Positions 34,650-41,254 of a stretch of DNA of 41,254 nt are shown piece by piece. The stretch spans positions 1 to 41,254 of the forward strand of contig CAAEVH010000066.1 of NCBI GenBank assembly GCA_900759445.1. The letters run 5' to 3'. Source of the stretch: an uncultured Raoultella sp. GTDB lineage: Bacteria > Pseudomonadota > Gammaproteobacteria > Enterobacterales > Enterobacteriaceae. The notes beneath the pieces were generated by a model that had not been told where the DNA came from, did no database searches, and saw only the letters and a program-made list of their open reading frames with translations. Numbering within the stretch: the first letter of the stretch is position 1; each line of letters begins with the position of its first letter. The position numbers and the translations under genes were made by a program.

Positions 34650-35746
34650 CCTCTTCAGAGATTGAATTATTTTTTTATTTTTTAACATCCTCCATTGTAT
34701 TCATTGTCTTTTATTTTAAACAATGGTTTATTTTAACAGAGAGGAATCTCTTTTCTCAAAAGCTGTTCTGGTTATCTATTGGCTTTCCTTTTGTTTCATT
34801 TTTATACTTCGGTATCTTTTCCTGGTGGGGTAAAACTCCGTTATTGAATGCTAATGGTTACACTAACTTTTATGAAATAAGCAAATTCCCTTTAATGATT
34901 TTAGCAACCTCAGTTCCACTCGGCGCCATTGTTAACAACATTCATAGAACGATTCAGACAGAAAAGCAAATATATGAATCTAAAAGGAAAAATAATTTCG
35001 ATATATCAATAAACCACATCAAATACCACACCGAACTTTTTCAAAAAATTAAATCGCAAGAAATAACAGAGAGTTACAAAACAAAGCCTAGCCTTGCTGA
35101 TGAATACATTGAAAATGAGACAACATTTACCCCTGTCGTTTTATATCCCATCGCTCTGTATAAAAAATTATTCATCACAAACAATGAAAATGAAGATGAA
35201 AATTTGAAAATCAACATTAAATTCCTGAGGAAATTAAAGAGCGATTGGAAATATCTAAATCACTGTTTCAAACGATTACACAAGTATAATATGTCACTGC
35301 ATTCATCACGTAACAATGGTAAATTTAGAGCAGCAAAATGCAAGATATATTATGAAACTTGCGATGCTTATGAAACTTTATGCAAAACATTAGAGTTAGG
35401 GAACTATCGTCCGTTGATATCCTTTGGTTCAGAAGATAAAGACGATGTGTATCAAATCTGGATTCCATTTTATAATCAAAGCACCCTATATAAATCTATA
35501 AAGTCCGTTGAAAGTTTATCTCTGAAAATATTTGACATAATAAGAGATAAACCTGTAGATGATTTTTTTCCACCTAACGAGAAACTGTTTATCTATGGTC
35601 CAGGAGCAATACATGATTGGTCATATTTTATGAGTGATAGAATTATAATGAGTGAGACTAAAAACATGATTTCAGTTAGTTCTGGCTCATTTAATGCTGC
35701 TTTTGCAATGGCGGCAAATCGGCGGCAGAGCATTAAAAACACATAA
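34646..35746 (+). CDS. Membrane protein of unknown function coupled to int
   Basis: The 366-residue protein starts at ATG 34646, overlapping the integrase stop (ATGA). Three hydrophobic helices lie near the N-terminus (residues about 8-24, 40-62 and 85-105). The remaining 260 residues are cytoplasm-like, Lys- and Asn-rich, beginning with a charged helix (IHRTIQTEKQIYESKRKNNF). The gene is markedly AT-rich, unlike the integrase. This topology recalls some abortive-infection proteins, but no family is recognised. Its 3' end contains the right arm-site pair. Confidence 0.7.
   Translation: MTSSEIELFFYFLTSSIVFIVFYFKQWFILTERNLFSQKLFWLSIGFPFVSFLYFGIFSWWGKTPLLNANGYTNFYEISKFPLMILATSVPLGAIVNNIHRTIQTEKQIYESKRKNNFDISINHIKYHTELFQKIKSQEITESYKTKPSLADEYIENETTFTPVVLYPIALYKKLFITNNENEDENLKINIKFLRKLKSDWKYLNHCFKRLHKYNMSLHSSRNNGKFRAAKCKIYYETCDAYETLCKTLELGNYRPLISFGSEDKDDVYQIWIPFYNQSTLYKSIKSVESLSLKIFDIIRDKPVDDFFPPNEKLFIYGPGAIHDWSYFMSDRIIMSETKNMISVSSGSFNAAFAMAANRRQSIKNT
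35709..35727 (+). promoter_or_regulatory. Paired YGGCGGCA repeats, candidate integrase arm sites (right)
   Basis: TGGCGGCA (35709-35716) and CGGCGGCA (35720-35727) repeat with the same 11-bp spacing and orientation as the left-end pair. They lie inside the last codons of the membrane protein gene. Confidence 0.5.
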
Positions 35747-35821
35747 AACGATTAAACACCAAATAATACTAAGGTGCTGTTTTATAATGTAATGTACTGT
35801 TTTCAGTAGACTAAAAATGGT

Positions 35822-35868
35822 ATGTAGGAATTTCGGACGCGGGTTCAACTCCCGCCAGCTCCACCAAA
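35822..35868 (+). repeat. attR core (right prophage boundary)
   Basis: The 47-base direct copy of the ssrA 3' end. Upstream of it no tmRNA sequence continues, so it is an orphan att site, not a second gene. Confidence 0.95.
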
Positions 35869-35912
35869 ATTCTCCATCGGTGATTACCAGAGTCATCCGA
35901 TGAAGTCCTGAA

Positions 35913-35945
35913 AGCCCGCACGGCGCAAGCCCTGCGGGCTTTTTT
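35913..35945 (+). terminator. Original ssrA terminator, displaced by the prophage
   Basis: AGCCCGCA (35913-35920) pairs perfectly with TGCGGGCT (35933-35940), followed by a T-run to 35945. The region from the att core to this hairpin matches the sequence normally downstream of enterobacterial ssrA. Confidence 0.92.
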
Positions 35946-36001
35946 GTGCCCTTAATTCGTCCCGTTAAACCTGAACCTCCTGATGAAATCCCGCCCCACC
36001 A

Positions 36002-36355
36002 TCAGCCTGGACGCTGGCACGATGGCGCCGTTCCCATGCTGCGGCGCCAGACCCCCGGCGCCTGGCCATACTGGCGCTTGAAGCTGCGATTGAAGGATTG
36101 CTGGGAGTCAAAGCCCAGCGCGATAGCCACGTTCAGGATCGGCTCGTCGCTGCGGGTTAAGCGCTCAAGCGATTTTTGCAGCTTCCGGGCGCGGATGTAT
36201 TCGCCGATGGGATGACCGGTATGCTCTTTGAAGATCCGCTGAAGATGCCATTTTGAATAGCCTGCCCGCCTGGAGACCGTATCAATATCGAGGCGGCTTT
36301 CAAGGTTATTATCAATCCAGTCAAGTAAATCATGTATAAAAGCGCCAGTGTTCAT
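36002..36355 (-). CDS. rarA: AraC/XylS-type regulator RarA
   Basis: The 117-residue protein is a small MarA/SoxS/RamA-class activator: two helix-turn-helix units, with GYSKWHLQRIFKEHTGHPIGEYIRARKL (first) and ILNVAIALGFDSQQSFNRSFKRQYGQAPGVWRR (second). Divergence from oqxA is the RarA arrangement described in Klebsiella, where RarA activates oqxAB. AGGGGAA precedes the ATG. Its stop lies only 133 bp from the att core. Confidence 0.85.
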   Translation of the reverse strand: MNTGAFIHDLLDWIDNNLESRLDIDTVSRRAGYSKWHLQRIFKEHTGHPIGEYIRARKLQKSLERLTRSDEPILNVAIALGFDSQQSFNRSFKRQYGQAPGVWRRSMGTAPSCQRPG

Positions 36356-36688
36356 GCCGGGTTCCCCTGGGCTGTTAATAAAAGTATCTTTATCTAATAC
36401 ATTTAAAAGTGACCTGCTTTTGCATAAATTGCAAGTTTTATTGTTACATTAAAATCCCTGCCTGAAATGTGCCTTTCCCGCGCAACGGAAACAGCACATA
36501 AAGTGCAACAATTATTCTTGCACTTAGTTAAGCGCCTTCCTACAATCGCCGCGATAGTGTATTCGCAACTGTTACAGTTTTGTGGCGATGAACGACACAA
36601 ATGGCCTTAAGCCTGCCCGGACATAGGAAGTCGCGCCGCGTCCTTCGCTGCGTCTTGCCCGGCGGCAACAATTACCGGAATAAAAATA
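36356..36688. promoter_or_regulatory. rarA-oqxA intergenic control region
   Basis: The 333 bp between divergent genes hold AT-rich promoter-like sequence on the rarA side and a perfect inverted repeat AAGTGCAA-N9-TTGCACTT (36501-36525). A second GCAC-containing word (GCACATAAAGTGC, 36493-36505) overlaps it. GCAC is the core of MarA/RarA-type boxes, and an inverted repeat suits a dimeric repressor such as OqxR. Which protein binds is not decided here. A 65-codon minus-strand ORF here is not convincing. Confidence 0.55.
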
Positions 36689-37864
36689 ATGAGCCTGCAA
36701 AAAACCTGGGTTAACTTTTATCTGCGCGGACTGGGGAGCGCAGTCATCGCCATGCTACTTGCCAGCTGCGATAACAGCGCTGCGCAAAACGCCGCACCGC
36801 AAGCCCCTGCCGTCAGCGCCGCTGACGTGGTGGTAAAATCCATTAGCCAGTGGGACAGCTTTAACGGCCGAATTGAAGCGGTAGAAAGCGTTCAGCTCCG
36901 TCCACGCGTCTCCGGCTACATTGAAAAAGTGAACTACACCGACGGCCAGGAAGTGAAAAAGGGCGAGGTGCTATTCACTATCGATGACAGAACCTATCGC
37001 GCCGCCCTCGAGCAGGCGCAGGCAACGCTGGCAAGAGCCAAAACACAGGCCAGCCTGGCGCGCAGCGAGGCCAGTCGTACCGACAAATTAATCAACACCA
37101 ACGTGGTATCCCGCGAGGAGTGGGAGCAGCGCCGTTCGGCCGCTACCCAGGCGCAGGCCGACATCCAGGCCGCACAGGCAGCCGTTGATGCCGCTCAACT
37201 TAACCTTGATTTCACCAAAGTGACCGCCCCTATCGATGGCCGCGCCAGCCGCGCGCTGATCACCAGCGGTAACCTCGTAACCGCTGGTGACAGCGCCAGC
37301 GTGCTGACGACAGTGGTCTCGCAGAAGACGGTCTACGTCTATTTTGATGTCGACGAATCAACCTACCTTCACTATCAAAACCTCGCCCGCAGTGGCCAGG
37401 GGGCTGCCAGCAATCACCTTGCGCTCCCGGTTGAGATTGGTCTTGTCGGAGAGGACGGCTACCCCCATCAGGGGAAAGTGGATTTCCTCGATAATCAGCT
37501 AACCCCGAGCACCGGCACTATCCGGATGCGCGCGCTGCTGGATAACACCCAGCGTCAGTTCATACCGGGCCTGTTTGCCCGCGTGCGCCTGCCGGGCAGC
37601 GCTGAATTCCAGGCCACGCTGATCGACGACAAAGCGGTCCTGACCGATCAGGATCGGAAATACGTCTATATCGTTGATAAAGACGGTAAAGCGCAGCGCC
37701 GTGATATCAAACCGGGTCGCCTGGCCGCCGGTTTACGCATCGTCCAGCAGGGGCTGAATCCTGGCGATAAAGTCATCGTCGAGGGTTTACAAAAAGTGTT
37801 TATGCCCGGGATGCCGGTTAACGCGAAAACCGTGGCGATGACCACCAGCACCGCCCTCAACTGA
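36689..37864 (+). CDS. oqxA: RND efflux periplasmic adaptor OqxA
   Basis: The 391 residues equal Klebsiella OqxA in length, with near-identical blocks such as ISQWDSFNGRIEAVESVQLRP. A lipoprotein signal ends in LLASC (Cys27). The membrane-fusion fold has a lipoyl half-motif, an Ala-rich alpha hairpin (residues about 100-165) and beta-barrel domains. It links OqxB to a TolC-like channel; the pump exports quinolones, quinoxalines and other compounds. Confidence 0.95.
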   Translation: MSLQKTWVNFYLRGLGSAVIAMLLASCDNSAAQNAAPQAPAVSAADVVVKSISQWDSFNGRIEAVESVQLRPRVSGYIEKVNYTDGQEVKKGEVLFTIDDRTYRAALEQAQATLARAKTQASLARSEASRTDKLINTNVVSREEWEQRRSAATQAQADIQAAQAAVDAAQLNLDFTKVTAPIDGRASRALITSGNLVTAGDSASVLTTVVSQKTVYVYFDVDESTYLHYQNLARSGQGAASNHLALPVEIGLVGEDGYPHQGKVDFLDNQLTPSTGTIRMRALLDNTQRQFIPGLFARVRLPGSAEFQATLIDDKAVLTDQDRKYVYIVDKDGKAQRRDIKPGRLAAGLRIVQQGLNPGDKVIVEGLQKVFMPGMPVNAKTVAMTTSTALN

Positions 37865-37887
37865 TCCCTTACCAGAGAATCCGACGC

Positions 37888-40800
37888 ATGGACTTTTCCC
37901 GCTTTTTTATCGACAGGCCGATTTTTGCCGCGGTGCTGTCGATTTTGATTTTTATTACCGGGCTCATCGCCATCCCGCTGCTACCGGTCAGCGAATACCC
38001 TGACGTCGTACCGCCGAGTGTGCAGGTACGCGCGGAGTATCCGGGCGCCAACCCGAAAGTGATCGCCGAGACCGTGGCGACGCCGCTGGAAGAAGCGATC
38101 AACGGCGTCGAAAACATGATGTACATGAAGTCCGTCGCCGGCTCCGACGGCGTACTGGTCACCACCGTCACCTTCCGCCCAGGCACCGATCCGGATCAGG
38201 CGCAGGTTCAGGTACAAAACCGGGTATCGCAGGCCGAAGCGCGTCTGCCGGAAGACGTACGCCGTCTGGGGATTACCACCCAGAAACAGTCACCGACGCT
38301 CACCCTGGTGGTGCATCTGTTTTCGCCCAACGGTAAATACGATTCGCTATATATGCGTAACTACGCCACCTTAAAAGTGAAGGACGAACTGGCGCGCCTG
38401 CCCGGCGTCGGCCAAATCCAGATTTTTGGTGCTGGCGAATACGCCATGCGAATCTGGCTGGATCCGAATAAGGTGGCCGCACGTGGGTTGACCGCCTCCG
38501 ATGTGGTGACGGCGATGCAGGAGCAAAACGTGCAGGTGTCCGCCGGGCAGCTTGGCGCCGAGCCATTGCCGAAAGAGAGCGACTTCCTGATCTCGATTAA
38601 CGCCCAGGGTCGTCTGCACACGGAGGAAGAGTTCGGTAATATCATTCTCAAAACGGCCCAGGATGGTTCGCTGGTACGCCTGCGCGACGTTGCACGCATC
38701 GAAATGGGGTCGGGCAGCTATGCGCTACGTTCCCAGCTTAACAATAAAGATGCGGTCGGGATCGGTATCTTCCAGTCGCCGGGGGCCAACGCCATTGATT
38801 TGTCGAATGCGGTACGCGCCAAAATGGACGAACTGTCCACGCGTTTCCCGGAAGATATGAAGTGGGCCGCCCCTTACGACCCCACCGTTTTTGTGCGCGA
38901 CTCCATTCGTGCAGTGGTGCAAACCCTGCTCGAAGCGGTGGTGCTGGTGGTGCTGGTGGTGATCCTGTTCCTGCAAACCTGGCGCGCATCGATTATTCCA
39001 TTGATTGCCGTACCGGTCTCGGTGGTGGGGACGTTCGGTATTCTCTATCTGCTTGGCTTCTCGCTTAATACCCTGAGCCTGTTCGGTCTGGTTCTCGCTA
39101 TTGGGATCGTGGTGGACGACGCGATTGTGGTGGTGGAAAACGTCGAGCGCAATATTGAAGAGGGGCTCGCCCCTCTGCAGGCTGCGCACCAGGCGATGCG
39201 TGAAGTTTCCGGGCCGATTATCGCCATCGCCCTGGTGCTGTGCGCGGTGTTCGTGCCGATGGCCTTCCTCTCTGGTGTAACCGGGCAGTTCTATAAACAG
39301 TTTGCGGTGACGATCGCGATTTCGACGGTGATCTCGGCCATCAACTCGCTGACTCTCTCCCCAGCGCTGGCGGCCCTGCTACTGAAGCCGCACGGCGCGC
39401 CGAGAGATCTCCCAACCCGGCTTATCGATCGCCTGTTCGGCTGGCTGTTCCGCCCGTTTAACCGCTTTTTCCATCGTAGCTCACATGGTTACCAGGGGCT
39501 GGTTGGCAAAACGCTCGGACGACGTGGCGCCGTGTTTATTGTTTACCTGCTGCTGCTCGGCGCCGCCGGCGTGATGTTTAAAGCCGTGCCGGGCGGGTTT
39601 ATTCCCACCCAGGACAAGCTCTACCTGATTGGCGGCGTGAAAATGCCGGAAGGTTCTTCGCTGGCCCGCACCGACGCGGTCATCCGTAAAATGAGCGAAA
39701 TCGGGATGAACACGGAAGGCGTGGATTATGCGGTGGCGTTTCCAGGGCTTAACGCGCTGCAATTCACCAATACGCCGAACACCGGCACGGTATTTTTTGG
39801 CCTGAAGCCATTCGATCAGCGTAAACATTCTGCGGCGGAAATTAACGCCGAGATCAATGCCAAAATCGCGCAAATCCAGGAAGGCTTTGGCTTCTCAATC
39901 CTGCCGCCGCCGATTCTCGGCCTCGGCCAGGGTTCCGGTTACTCGCTGTATATTCAGGATCGAGGGGGCTTAGGTTACGGCGCGCTACAAACGGCGGTGA
40001 ATACTCTGTCCGGGGCAATCATGCAAACGCCGGGAATGCACTTCCCTATTTCAACCTACCAGGCAAACGTACCGCAGCTGGATGTGCAGGTCGATCGCGA
40101 CAAGGCGAAAGCGCAGGGGGTATCGCTGACCGATCTGTTCGGTACGCTGCAAACCTACCTGGGATCATCTTATGTGAACGACTTTAACCAGTTCGGCCGA
40201 ACCTGGCGCGTCATGGCGCAGGCCGACGGGCCATTCCGCGACAGCGTGGAGGATATTGCTAATCTGCGCACCCGCAATAACCAGGGTGAAATGGTGCCGA
40301 TCGGCAGTATGGTTAACATCAGCACCACCTACGGGCCAGATCCGGTGATCCGCTACAACGGTTATCCGGCGGCGGATCTGATCGGCGACGCCGATCCTCG
40401 GGTGCTCTCTTCCGCTCAGGCGATGACCAAACTGGCCGCGATGTCCGGCCAGCTGCTGCCGAATGGTATGAACATCGAATGGACGGATCTCAGCTTTCAG
40501 CAGGCCACCCAGGGCAACACAGCGCTGATTGTCTTCCCGGTGGCGGTACTTCTGGCGTTCCTGGTGCTGGCGGCGCTGTATGAAAGCTGGACGCTGCCGC
40601 TGGCGGTGATCCTCATCGTTCCGATGACTCTGCTCTCCGCCCTGTTCGGCGTCTGGCTCACCGGCGGCGATAATAACGTCTTCGTGCAGGTTGGACTGGT
40701 GGTGTTAATGGGGCTGGCTTGTAAAAATGCGATCCTGATCGTTGAGTTTGCTCGCGAGCTGGAAATTCAGGGGAAAGGGATCATGGAAGCAGCGCTGGAA

Positions 40801-41040
40801 GCCTGTCGCCTGCGTCTGCGTCCGATCGTGATGACCTCCATCGCCTTTATTGCCGGGACGATACCGCTGATCCTCGGCCACGGAGCGGGTGCGGAAGTGC
40901 GCGGCGTCACCGGGATTACGGTGTTCTCCGGGATGCTCGGGGTGACGCTGTTTGGTCTGTTCCTGACGCCGGTGTTCTACGTCACGCTGCGTAAGCTGGT
41001 CACGCGCGGTAAACCGACGCTGGAAACGCTGCCTGAATAG
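37888..41040 (+). CDS. oqxB: RND multidrug efflux transporter OqxB
   Basis: The 1050 residues equal Klebsiella OqxB. The hydrophobe/amphiphile RND plan is clear: a first membrane helix at residues about 10-28, a large periplasmic loop, the proton-relay aspartates in GIVVDDAIVVVENVER of TM4, a second periplasmic loop and C-terminal helices. It starts 23 bp after oqxA in the same operon. No oqxR repressor gene is seen in the 214 bp that remain in the window. Confidence 0.96.
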   Translation: MDFSRFFIDRPIFAAVLSILIFITGLIAIPLLPVSEYPDVVPPSVQVRAEYPGANPKVIAETVATPLEEAINGVENMMYMKSVAGSDGVLVTTVTFRPGTDPDQAQVQVQNRVSQAEARLPEDVRRLGITTQKQSPTLTLVVHLFSPNGKYDSLYMRNYATLKVKDELARLPGVGQIQIFGAGEYAMRIWLDPNKVAARGLTASDVVTAMQEQNVQVSAGQLGAEPLPKESDFLISINAQGRLHTEEEFGNIILKTAQDGSLVRLRDVARIEMGSGSYALRSQLNNKDAVGIGIFQSPGANAIDLSNAVRAKMDELSTRFPEDMKWAAPYDPTVFVRDSIRAVVQTLLEAVVLVVLVVILFLQTWRASIIPLIAVPVSVVGTFGILYLLGFSLNTLSLFGLVLAIGIVVDDAIVVVENVERNIEEGLAPLQAAHQAMREVSGPIIAIALVLCAVFVPMAFLSGVTGQFYKQFAVTIAISTVISAINSLTLSPALAALLLKPHGAPRDLPTRLIDRLFGWLFRPFNRFFHRSSHGYQGLVGKTLGRRGAVFIVYLLLLGAAGVMFKAVPGGFIPTQDKLYLIGGVKMPEGSSLARTDAVIRKMSEIGMNTEGVDYAVAFPGLNALQFTNTPNTGTVFFGLKPFDQRKHSAAEINAEINAKIAQIQEGFGFSILPPPILGLGQGSGYSLYIQDRGGLGYGALQTAVNTLSGAIMQTPGMHFPISTYQANVPQLDVQVDRDKAKAQGVSLTDLFGTLQTYLGSSYVNDFNQFGRTWRVMAQADGPFRDSVEDIANLRTRNNQGEMVPIGSMVNISTTYGPDPVIRYNGYPAADLIGDADPRVLSSAQAMTKLAAMSGQLLPNGMNIEWTDLSFQQATQGNTALIVFPVAVLLAFLVLAALYESWTLPLAVILIVPMTLLSALFGVWLTGGDNNVFVQVGLVVLMGLACKNAILIVEFARELEIQGKGIMEAALEACRLRLRPIVMTSIAFIAGTIPLILGHGAGAEVRGVTGITVFSGMLGVTLFGLFLTPVFYVTLRKLVTRGKPTLETLPE

Positions 41041-41044
41041 ATGA

Positions 41045-41075
41045 CAACAAAAAACCGCCTTCTGAATGAAGGCGG
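41045..41075 (-). terminator. Leftward-facing terminator after oqxB
   Basis: CCGCCTTC (41055-41062) pairs with GAAGGCGG (41068-41075). The U-run (TTTTTTG) forms only in leftward transcripts. It implies a convergent gene beyond the window; for oqxB the hairpin is at best an RNA-stabilising or Rho-related end. Confidence 0.7.
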
Positions 41076-41117
41076 ATACGGATGACAAACCGGTTTTGGA
41101 CATTGTGCCCACGAGCT

Positions 41118-41254
41118 GCCGGGTGGCGGCTAACGCCTGACCCGGCCTACAAAACCCGTACTATCAAGCAATGGCACAATCTGCGTAAACCTACAAAACC
41201 CGTACTATCAAACGATGGCACAATCTCTGTAGGCCCGCGCAAGCGAAGCGCCGC
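41118..41254. repeat. BIME: REP palindromes with a 44-bp tandem repeat
   Basis: A REP-type palindrome occupies 41118-41150 (GCCGGGTGGCGGCTAACGCC start, then CCCGGCCTAC). Two copies of a 44-bp unit follow (41146-41189 and 41190-41230), sharing CCTACAAAACCCGTACTATC and GGCACAATCT. An inverted REP half begins at GTAGGCCCGCGC near 41229 and runs out of the window. Such elements affect mRNA ends and bind gyrase or IHF. Confidence 0.7.

Larger units (their letters stand above)
284..35868. mobile_element. P2/186-type prophage integrated in ssrA
   Basis: A near-complete set of P2-family genes (ogr, D, U, T, E/E', FII, FI, I, J, W, V, S, R, lysis genes, X, L, M, N, O, P, Q, A, CII-like, Cox-like, CI, Int) lies between two identical 47-bp repeats. 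The left repeat is the end of functional tmRNA; the right one is an orphan copy next to the integrase side. Gene order from terminase to integrase follows P2 except for the fibre block and three accessory insertions. The early switch (CI, CII, Cox) resembles phage 186 more than P2. No structural gene is visibly broken, so it may be inducible. Confidence 0.95.

Noticed and set aside
35822..35868. Second tmRNA gene or tRNA at the right end
   Set aside because: Only the 47-bp core is present, with no further tmRNA sequence upstream.
36403..36600. 65-codon cysteine-rich minus-strand ORF between rarA and oqxA
   Set aside because: No ribosome site or family resemblance, and it covers the probable operator region.
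41041..41075. Rho-independent terminator for oqxB
   Set aside because: The T-run is only on the leftward side of the hairpin, so it does not fit termination of oqxB.
1..41254. CRISPR array or insertion sequence
   Set aside because: No regular spaced repeat array and no transposase frame were seen; the only tandem repeat is the 44-bp pair at the right edge.

Overview
The window is an enterobacterial chromosome segment, most like Enterobacter, Klebsiella or Raoultella. It holds a complete P2/186-type prophage of about 35.5 kb inserted into the 3' end of the tmRNA gene ssrA. The host assignment rests on the oqxAB efflux genes with a RarA-like regulator on the right flank, a tmRNA with the enterobacterial tag ANDENYALAA, and REP/BIME-type repeats at the right edge. 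A 47-bp direct repeat (284-330 and 35822-35868) made of the last 45 bases of tmRNA plus two bases bounds the prophage.

Layout from left to right. Positions 1-328 hold ssrA (5' end outside the window), kept intact by the left repeat and followed by a phage-supplied terminator. Positions 454-936 hold an accessory BRCT-domain gene. Positions 962-20340 are the leftward late genes: ogr, D, U, T, E/E' (with a -1 frameshift site), FII, FI; then a tail-fibre block that differs from P2 (collar-type fibre, a lectin-like protein, and a large SGNH-hydrolase spike with four 41-residue repeats); then I, J, W, V, S, R, the lysis genes (LysC, LysB, SAR endolysin K, holin Y), X, L, M, N, O. P and Q (terminase and portal) run rightward at 20481-23281. 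Three Ogr-type boxes (TGT-N12-ACA) sit where P2 late promoters belong: upstream of FI, of V, and between O and P. A cos-like sequence follows Q.

Positions 23650-26585 are a visibly AT-rich cassette in the place where P2 keeps its anti-phage genes: a ParB/Srx-domain protein, a PD-(D/E)XK-like protein with a degenerate active site, and a convergent cytosine-C5 DNA methyltransferase. It looks like a restriction/defence module and is the best candidate for a little-described system. A strong LexA box at 26966-26981 controls a 63-residue ORF transcribed toward the methyltransferase.

Positions 27078-32864 are the leftward early genes: replication protein A, an N6-adenine methyltransferase, DUF3850, a zinc-finger TraR protein, DUF2732, DUF5347-like, Fil-like, CII-like and Cox-like proteins. 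Rightward from a shared control region run a 186-type CI repressor (TTG start), the tyrosine integrase, and a translationally coupled three-helix membrane protein of unknown function. After attR come the displaced original ssrA terminator, rarA (leftward), and oqxA-oqxB (rightward).

The prophage appears complete for lysogeny, replication, packaging, tail assembly and lysis. No obvious Tum antirepressor and no tail-fibre assembly chaperone were found. Family assignments are from recalled motif and length similarity, not from database searches.
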